Under the pieces are notes generated by a model, which saw only the letters and a program-made list of their open reading frames with translations, had not been told where the DNA came from and searched no databases. A program made the position numbers and the translations under genes. This document shows positions 14,182 to 19,234 of a stretch of 19,234 nt of DNA, one piece after another. How positions within the stretch are numbered: the stretch's first letter is position 1; each line of letters starts with the position of its first letter. The DNA is from JAATFY01 sp049276515 (GTDB lineage: Bacteria > Pseudomonadota > Alphaproteobacteria > UBA9219), in assembly GCA_049276515.1 (NCBI GenBank), contig JBASWO010000051.1, positions 1-19,234 of the forward strand, written 5' to 3'.

Positions 14182-15189
14182 ATGGCAAAGAGTTTCAATC
14201 ATTTCGGAATTATCGGCGGCGGCGCCTGGGGTACAGCTTTAGCTGTTGCCCTCTTGAGTGCTGGTCGCAGCGTGACCTTGTGGGCGCACGAAAAAGAAGT
14301 CGTCAGTGAAATCAATCAGCGTCACGAAAACACAACTTTCCTTCCCGGTATTAAACTGGGTAAAAGTCTGAAGGCGACGCAGGACTTAAAAGATCTAGCG
14401 GATTGTGATGCCTGGGTTCTGGTGACACCCGCACAACATACGCGATCTATTTGTGAGAAGGTGAACAGCTGTGCGCCCCATAGTGCTGTGCCTATCATCA
14501 TTGCCTCCAAAGGTATCGAAGATAAAAGCACGGCACTTCTCAGTGACATTGTGACATCTGTTTTACCTCAACACGCTATTGCCGTTTTATCCGGACCAAG
14601 TTTTGCAATCGAAGTCGCACGTGGTCAGCCTGCAGCGCTTACGCTTGCTATGAAAGATCAAACTGTCGGTGAAACCTTATGTAAAGTCATGGCCTCACCT
14701 TCTTTTCGCCTCTATCTCAGTGATGATGTTATTGGTGCTCAAATTGGCGGTGCCATCAAAAATGTATTGGCCGTTGCGTGTGGTGTGATCGCCGGGCGCA
14801 ATATGGGCGAAAATGCACGCGCTGCCCTCATTACACGAGGTCTTGCTGAATTGGTGCGTCTGGGTACGGCCCTTGGTGGTCGCGCTGAGACCTTGATGGG
14901 GTTATCGGGTCTAGGTGATCTGGTATTGACCTGCTCAAGCTCACAATCACGCAATATGTCGCTTGGTATGGCTTTGGGACAAGGTAAGACGCTAGCTGAT
15001 ATTCTAGCGTCGCGCTCAACAATTAGCGAAGGCGTCTATACGGCTTCAGCTGCTTTGGCATTGGCTAAAAAACTGAAAATTGAGATGCCAATCGTTGAAG
15101 CTGTTGATGCAGTCTTAAATCGTAAGGCCGATATCGATACAGCCATTGCAGGCCTCATGGCACGTCCCTTGAAAGCAGAGACACGCTAA
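14182..15189 (+). CDS. gpsA: glycerol-3-phosphate dehydrogenase [NAD(P)+]
   Basis: Reduces dihydroxyacetone phosphate to sn-glycerol 3-phosphate, the start of phospholipid synthesis, in the cytoplasm. The 335-aa product has the Rossmann motif FGIIGGGAWGTALA (8-21), VTPAQ at 81-85, SKGIE with K110, the LSGPSFAIEVARGQPAA segment, the catalytic K193 in AIKNVLAVACG, and D246 in LSGLGDLVLTC followed by SQSRN with R257 and N258. All of these are family hallmarks. The ATG at 14182 has a poor Shine-Dalgarno sequence. It sits between tsaD and the EVE-domain gene, whose start is two bases after its stop. The divergent phosphodiesterase also yields glycerol 3-phosphate. Confidence 0.97.
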   Translation: MAKSFNHFGIIGGGAWGTALAVALLSAGRSVTLWAHEKEVVSEINQRHENTTFLPGIKLGKSLKATQDLKDLADCDAWVLVTPAQHTRSICEKVNSCAPHSAVPIIIASKGIEDKSTALLSDIVTSVLPQHAIAVLSGPSFAIEVARGQPAALTLAMKDQTVGETLCKVMASPSFRLYLSDDVIGAQIGGAIKNVLAVACGVIAGRNMGENARAALITRGLAELVRLGTALGGRAETLMGLSGLGDLVLTCSSSQSRNMSLGMALGQGKTLADILASRSTISEGVYTASAALALAKKLKIEMPIVEAVDAVLNRKADIDTAIAGLMARPLKAETR

Positions 15190-15191
15190 TC

Positions 15192-15593
15192 ATGGCTTAC
15201 TGGTTGATGAAGTCTGAGCCCAGCGCTTATTCCTGGCAACAATTTCTCAAAGATAAAAAAACCGGCTGGAGTGGCGTGCGTAACTATCAAGCCAACAATA
15301 ATATGAAGGCGATGAAAGTTGGTGATGAAGCTTTCTTTTATCATTCAAACGAAGAGCGCGCGATTGTAGGGATCATGAAGATCACAAAGCCCTGGCATCT
15401 AGATCCCAGTGATGAGACAGGGCGCTTTGGTATGGTAGAAGTGACGGCTCTTAAAACACTCGAAAAGCCCATAACACTTGCCGATATAAAGGCTGATAAA
15501 TCTCTTAGCCAGATGGCCCTTCTGCGGCAAAGCCGACTGTCTGTGTCGCCAGTTAGCAAGGTAGAATGGGAGAAAATCACAGCTAAGCTGTGA
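15192..15593 (+). CDS. EVE domain-containing protein
   Basis: 133 aa consisting of one EVE domain, a PUA/YTH-like fold thought to recognise modified bases in nucleic acids. Hallmarks: YWLMKSEP at the start, the W-x-GVRNYQA segment (26-34), AFFYHSN (48-53), and a C-terminal LRQSRLSVSPVS (111-122). Its eukaryotic relative is THYN1. In alphaproteobacteria such stand-alone proteins are often downstream of gpsA, frequently with a YciI-like gene between; that gene is missing here. The start lies two bases after the gpsA stop, indicating coupling. An 8-bp-arm palindrome covers its stop codon. The actual target (tRNA, rRNA or DNA) cannot be told. Confidence 0.92.
   Translation: MAYWLMKSEPSAYSWQQFLKDKKTGWSGVRNYQANNNMKAMKVGDEAFFYHSNEERAIVGIMKITKPWHLDPSDETGRFGMVEVTALKTLEKPITLADIKADKSLSQMALLRQSRLSVSPVSKVEWEKITAKL
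15577..15593. repeat. perfect palindrome over the EVE gene stop codon
   Basis: TCACAGCT-A-AGCTGTGA, with 8-bp perfect arms around a single central base. It ends exactly at the TGA. As RNA it would form about 7 bp with a 3-base loop. AT-rich DNA follows, with a run of four T eleven bases on, so it is a weak intrinsic terminator candidate or an operator for the promoter at 15608. Confidence 0.5.
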
Positions 15594-15607
15594 AATTAAT
15601 TAAGCTT

Positions 15608-15637
15608 TTGACATATATGACGTATTTAGAATATTAC
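15608..15637 (+). promoter_or_regulatory. strong sigma-70 type promoter for the PLP enzyme gene
   Basis: A perfect -35 box TTGACA (15608-15613), then an 18-base spacer and TATTAC (15632-15637) as -10; with a 17-base spacer the -10 reads ATATTA. Transcription would begin near 15644, giving a leader of about 36 bases. This is the best promoter in the window, and it means the 495-aa gene is transcribed separately from the tsaD group. Confidence 0.65.
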
Positions 15638-15679
15638 CTTTATTGGAAACTTTATTAACTTAATTTGGCATTTCATTGA

Positions 15680-17167
15680 ATGGCTATTAAAGACGATATT
15701 CATTTTAATGCAGGCAATCCCTTACTGTTGTTTCAAGCCGCAGCTGACGCTGCCCTTAAACCGACACCTGATGAGCTGCGTGCATATCCAAGCGATCCAT
15801 CACGCTATTGGTCGGCGAAATTTTCTGATTTTGCGGTTCCAAGATTTTTAGAAGAAATGGGTATATGTGCACCCGATGAAATGCATGGGAAAAATTTAAT
15901 TGATACGATGACGTTTGCTTACGGCGTCTTACATGCAACCACATTAACAACAGACTATCTGACTTATCTTGTAGGGCGATTGAACAAAGCACGCCAAGAT
16001 CGCGGAATGCATCCTTTGAAGCCTGCGATTGTTACTTCTGTTCCCGCCTATACTTTTCCTCTCAATCATATGCAAAAGAGAGATATTACACTTTTCAAAA
16101 TGTCGCGCACGCCGGCGAATAACTGGGCTGTGAAACCTGATGATCTTTCGGAGACGCTAGAAGAAATTAGAAAGGGTGGCGAATATATTGCTATCGGTTA
16201 CTACGACAGCAACCCCAACAATCCTACAGGGCATATTCGTACGCGTGATGAAACGCGCGCCTTAGCCGAAGTTTTTGATCACCACAATCAAGAAATGCAT
16301 GCTTTAGATGAAGTAATGCATTGTGGTCGCAGCGCCGGCGCCACACCGGCTAATCGGAAAATGACGCATCGTCTTACGATTATGGATGATATGATTTATA
16401 TGGGTCTAGAACATGCATCCAAAACGCCGGCTAGCTTTATTTCACAGCCAGAGACTGCCAATGATACGGTAGTTTTTCTTGGTGTTTCAAAGTATGGCAT
16501 GCCGGGTATTCGCGGTGGTTTAATTGTAACGCATCCTATGCGTCGTCCAGCCTTGTTCCGCGAATTTTGGGAATCGGCTGGTTACGCACCTGCGCCAAGC
16601 TTAATTGCTGTTGCCGAAACTTTTTCAGGCGATAGCCATCGCTTTATGGCGCGTGAAGAGCATTTGACAAAACTCAACGAAGCGCATTGGCATGGGTTTC
16701 AACTTTTCCGTTCCCTTGTGAATGGTACAGATAATCAATTTTTAGGGAGTTACGATGGCAAGAGGGTTTTTGCTGACGTTGTGCGTGCAGTAGGTGATGC
16801 TGAAAAAGCAAGCACGTGGTTACGCGAAGGCATTCCTGGATTGAGCGTCCATGAACCGGAATCTGGTTTCTTTACAATGTTGAATGCTGAAGGTTTAAGG
16901 GGCTCTTTTATGCCGCATGGCGTTGATGGTATCAGCCAAAGACGTGCTGGTCATGGCATAGGAAGCGTTTCCATGTTGCATAGCCTCTTTAAGGCTTTTG
17001 GAGCTGAGTATTTACGTGGGGACACATGTGGAACAAGCCATACTAATTTATGGGAGCGTGCTAGCTTTGCTTTACCGCCACGCGATATTATTAAGGGCCT
17101 GAGCGCAACTCGTAAGGCTGTGAAATCTCTAACTTTTAAAACCCCACTTCGTCGGGCTACAGCCTAA
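15680..17167 (+). CDS. orphan PLP-dependent aminotransferase-like enzyme (fold type I)
   Basis: 495 aa. Class I/II aminotransferase signatures are clear although the overall sequence matches no subfamily I know. It has the cofactor motif NPNNPTG (178-184), the D237-x-x-Y240 pair in DDMIYMG that contacts the pyridine ring, the Schiff-base lysine K271 in GVSKYGMPGIRGG with R278, and R460 in WERASFALPP in the place of the substrate-carboxylate Arg. It is about 90 residues longer than typical (390-430). Extra material lies in the N-terminal 75 residues, in HCGRSAGATPANRKM (214-228) and near 405-425. No signal peptide. It has a strong promoter but no visible Shine-Dalgarno sequence before the ATG at 15680. 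The substrate is unknown; decarboxylase or lyase activity is possible. Confidence 0.85.
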   Translation: MAIKDDIHFNAGNPLLLFQAAADAALKPTPDELRAYPSDPSRYWSAKFSDFAVPRFLEEMGICAPDEMHGKNLIDTMTFAYGVLHATTLTTDYLTYLVGRLNKARQDRGMHPLKPAIVTSVPAYTFPLNHMQKRDITLFKMSRTPANNWAVKPDDLSETLEEIRKGGEYIAIGYYDSNPNNPTGHIRTRDETRALAEVFDHHNQEMHALDEVMHCGRSAGATPANRKMTHRLTIMDDMIYMGLEHASKTPASFISQPETANDTVVFLGVSKYGMPGIRGGLIVTHPMRRPALFREFWESAGYAPAPSLIAVAETFSGDSHRFMAREEHLTKLNEAHWHGFQLFRSLVNGTDNQFLGSYDGKRVFADVVRAVGDAEKASTWLREGIPGLSVHEPESGFFTMLNAEGLRGSFMPHGVDGISQRRAGHGIGSVSMLHSLFKAFGAEYLRGDTCGTSHTNLWERASFALPPRDIIKGLSATRKAVKSLTFKTPLRRATA

Positions 17168-17333
17168 TTCTTTTACACCCTATATTAACCATACCAGCCT
17201 GGTTTCTGAGGTAATTGTGTAAAAGGATTTGAAGAATTTGCAAAATTAACTTCATAATCTTCAAGGCATCCATTAATTTTGGCCCAAAAAGTGGTAAATT
17301 CATATGTGATTTTAAACGGATCCTTTGAAGCTT
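17168..17333. repeat. intergenic region rich in inverted repeats
   Basis: 166 gene-free bases. CTTTTACAC (17170-17178) and GTGTAAAAG (17217-17225) are perfect 9-bp arms 38 bases apart, enclosing the palindrome ACCAG-C-CTGGT (17193-17203). A second pair, TTGAAGA (17229-17235) and TCTTCAA (17258-17264), follows and encloses AATTTgcAAAATT. Together they could form two adjacent stem-loops, acting as a terminator for the PLP gene or as a leader or operator for the RSH gene. Only short T runs follow the inner hairpin. A promoter for the RSH gene is uncertain: TTGGCC near 17279 with TATGTG is weak. Confidence 0.55.
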
Positions 17334-19001
17334 ATGGCACCTAGAGATAAAAAACCAACACGCGGCAAAAAAGCGGCGCTTGATAAGCCACCTAAAGCTA
17401 AATCGGCTAAGGCGGCAATGTATGAGAAGTTGGGCGAACTTGGAAAAAGAGTTCAGGCCTATCAGCATCCTGATGCGCCGCCCTTTAAAATCGAAGAGTT
17501 TAGAAAAGCGCTTGATTTAGCCCTTAAGCATTTTAAATCGCCAAAATCTCCCAGCATCAATGACATGTTCTCAAATGATCCCTTGCGGATCGTTGAACAT
17601 CTTGTTGATCTGCAAGCTGATACGGAAACGCTTTTAGCGGCCATTCTTTATCCAGCGGTTCGTCCGCGGAGTACAGGTATTGATGCCGTCGGCATGCAGC
17701 TTGTCGAAGAGTTTGGACCCAATATCACTAATCTCGTACAGCGCACGCTGCAGCTTAGGTCTTTGCAGTTGTTACCCCTCAGCGCCTACGCCGAACAAAC
17801 GCATGAAGAGCAGTTAAGGCTTTATCGCGTTATGTGTTTACGTATGGCTGTCGATCCACGCGCTATTTTGATCCGCGGCACTCAAAGTCTTCTGAACCTC
17901 AAAGAATTTGCAAAAACAGGCGAAACTTTGGTGCGCCATGCAAAAGAGAATATGGTTACGGAAGCTGAGAATATTATGGCCAATATTGCTTCAGTAGCAG
18001 GCTACGGCAAGCTCCGTAGCGATCTTTTAGATGCGAGTTACCGTCTGCGTAACCCCGAAGAATTTGCAAGCACAGCACGGGCACTTGATTATTCAGGAAC
18101 CCAAAAAATTACGCAGGCTGATCTCGATACAGTCAAACGCATTGTGGGAGATTTGGTGTGTGCGAAACTTGGCATTAGTGCCAATCAGTTTGACGTTGAG
18201 GTGCGCCAGAAAAGTCCTGCATCAGCTCGTGCTAAGGCTATGCGCAAGGGCCAAATACTCGAACATCTGGGCGACCGCTATGGATTCCGTGTTGTTTTAA
18301 AGGCGTCGATTGAGGGTGTGCAAAGCAAAGACATTGGCTTGCTTGATGAAGCTGATCGCGAAGATTTGTTGAGCAAAATGGGCGCAAGATGCCATGAGCT
18401 CTATTCAGAAATGAGCAAAAAACTAGGCCGTGGCTGTCGTGATTTTAAAACACAATTTCAACATTTGGCAGAGATTGATAGTCATCCTGAATTTGAAGGA
18501 AAAGATGCGCGCTTTGATGATTATATTAAAAACCCCAAGCCCTCTGGCTATAGCGCCATCCAAGATACGTTTTTTATAAAAGTTGGCGATAAGCTCATTG
18601 AGTTTGAGGGGCAAGTCGTTGATGAGTTGCGCCATGACGTCAATACATACGGCCCGCGTGCAGGCCATGTTTATTATAAAGCTGATATGACTGAAGAGGC
18701 CGAGTTGTTTGGTGACTTATGGCGTAAAGCGGCGGCAGAAGTGATGGCTGGCAAGAATGTTGAACCTGGTTTCACGGTTATTTTTGGCGATGATAATCAG
18801 GTTATCGCTACAGAGGGCGCACTCACTGCCGAAGATTATATGCGTCTTACGATAAAGGATGAGGTTTCGAGGGCTCAGATCATTGCCGCGCGCATTGATA
18901 ACGACGACCCATTTGCAAAACGCGATCCTAATACGGCTTATGGATTGCCAGAGCGGCTTAAGACGGCTGATCGCGTTCGCTTTCAATTACGCGCAGCTTA
19001 A
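17334..19001 (+). CDS. RelA/SpoT-like protein: degenerate HD domain plus (p)ppGpp synthetase domain
   Basis: 555 aa from the ATG at 17334; a TTG three codons earlier is possible. After a Lys-rich start (2-30), residues about 60-255 follow the RSH hydrolase fold, but its metal site is lost: the HD pair reads YP (106-107) and the later Asp of the ADR-x-HN segment is Q184 in IRGTQSLLNLK. The synthetase domain (about 285-450) keeps R291, K293, K301, D314 and R319, with spacing identical to Rel R241/K243/K251/D264 plus Arg. RFDDYIKNPKPSGYSAIQ has Y406, and E425-G-Q427 and H434 lead to a closing H-V-Y-Y-K. About 40 extra residues sit between D314 and Y406. The last 100 residues show no TGS or ACT domain. 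Prediction: alarmone synthetase without hydrolase activity; not tested. Confidence 0.82.
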   Translation: MAPRDKKPTRGKKAALDKPPKAKSAKAAMYEKLGELGKRVQAYQHPDAPPFKIEEFRKALDLALKHFKSPKSPSINDMFSNDPLRIVEHLVDLQADTETLLAAILYPAVRPRSTGIDAVGMQLVEEFGPNITNLVQRTLQLRSLQLLPLSAYAEQTHEEQLRLYRVMCLRMAVDPRAILIRGTQSLLNLKEFAKTGETLVRHAKENMVTEAENIMANIASVAGYGKLRSDLLDASYRLRNPEEFASTARALDYSGTQKITQADLDTVKRIVGDLVCAKLGISANQFDVEVRQKSPASARAKAMRKGQILEHLGDRYGFRVVLKASIEGVQSKDIGLLDEADREDLLSKMGARCHELYSEMSKKLGRGCRDFKTQFQHLAEIDSHPEFEGKDARFDDYIKNPKPSGYSAIQDTFFIKVGDKLIEFEGQVVDELRHDVNTYGPRAGHVYYKADMTEEAELFGDLWRKAAAEVMAGKNVEPGFTVIFGDDNQVIATEGALTAEDYMRLTIKDEVSRAQIIAARIDNDDPFAKRDPNTAYGLPERLKTADRVRFQLRAA

Positions 19002-19023
19002 AACCCGAATTGTTAGGTTCGTT

Positions 19024-19234
19024 TTAGCAAGCCCGCTGATGAGGGGGCAATGTCATGCCGACTTCATGAGCGGCGCGAACAATGCGTTCACCGATACTGC
19101 CTACACGAGCAGCAGCTGCAGCGTAGCTTGAGTTCGAGCGACGGATCGCTGCCATGGTTTTATCCAGAGCAACCAGGTTCGTCTGATTGGTCATTGCAAC
19201 CAGCCGTTCGAGAGTCTCGTCGGTGGAGCTGGGC
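19024..19234 (-). CDS. unidentified protein, C-terminal 69 residues only
   Basis: An open frame enters from the right edge on the minus strand (first full codon ends at 19233) and stops with TAA at 19024-19026. The visible part is Ala/Arg-rich and helical, with TNQTNLVALDKTMAAIRRSN and AAAAARVGSIGERIVRAAHE, ending in TLPPHQRAC. The other two minus frames are less coherent, and the GC-rich, CTG/CGC-type codon use supports coding. I do not recognise it. The helical pattern is loosely reminiscent of a FlgN-type flagellar chaperone or a chemoreceptor signalling helix, but these are guesses. It converges on the RSH gene with 22 bases between, which contain a weak AACC/GGTT hairpin followed by TTTT. 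Confidence 0.5.
   Translation of the reverse strand, partial: PSSTDETLERLVAMTNQTNLVALDKTMAAIRRSNSSYAAAAARVGSIGERIVRAAHEVGMTLPPHQRAC

Noticed and set aside
18859..19131. 90-aa plus-strand frame over the RSH 3' end and right edge
   Set aside because: Mostly out-of-frame reading of the RSH gene; no Shine-Dalgarno sequence and no recognisable motif.
1..19234. tRNA, rRNA, CRISPR, IS element or prophage
   Set aside because: No cloverleaf-like segments, spaced direct repeats, transposase motifs or terminal repeats were seen on either strand by eye.

Overview
The window reads as chromosomal DNA of an alphaproteobacterium of moderate GC content. The main reasons are the block rplY-pth-ychF, the run tsaD-gpsA-EVE-domain gene, an alphaproteobacterial-type YebC, a MarR regulator of the LdtR type, an AlaC-type aminotransferase and a twin-TM HIG1-type small membrane protein. 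Genus cannot be fixed from the sequence. Genes are dense: no gene-free stretch exceeds about 185 bases. I see no rRNA, tRNA, CRISPR array, insertion sequence or phage gene.

Layout. Bases 1-3308 (+) hold translation-related housekeeping genes: ribosomal protein L25 (only the extreme 5' end is cut), peptidyl-tRNA hydrolase, the YchF ATPase and a YebC/TACO1 protein. Bases 3322-7339 (-) hold, in transcription order, an AlaC-type aminotransferase, glutamate racemase (its GTG abuts the alaC stop), a phosphomannomutase/phosphoglucomutase and a MarR regulator. These bear on amino-acid and cell-envelope precursor supply. At 7525-8469 (+) is a divergent RpoH-type sigma factor. It converges without a gap on an iron superoxide dismutase (-), which is preceded by a LysR regulator (-).

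From 10153 to 10633 (+) two small genes form an accessory-looking cassette: a 60-aa HicA-like basic protein and a 95-aa protein of unknown family. Both are rich in AGA/AGG arginine codons and lie behind a very AT-rich promoter region. Next, on the minus strand, are a three-gene set (HIG1-type membrane protein, glycerophosphodiester phosphodiesterase, nitronate monooxygenase-like flavoprotein) and, divergently on the plus strand, tsaD, gpsA and an EVE-domain gene.

The right end is the most unusual part. A well-formed TTGACA promoter drives an orphan 495-aa PLP-dependent fold-type-I enzyme. After a spacer rich in inverted repeats comes a 555-aa RelA/SpoT relative. It has a wrecked hydrolase (HD) site, an apparently intact (p)ppGpp synthetase signature with a long internal insertion, and no recognisable TGS or ACT regulatory domains. 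The window ends inside an unidentified minus-strand gene.

The best candidates for something new are the degenerate-HD RSH protein, the HicA-like two-gene cassette, the orphan PLP enzyme, and the nitronate monooxygenase-like protein with a C-terminal cysteine cluster.
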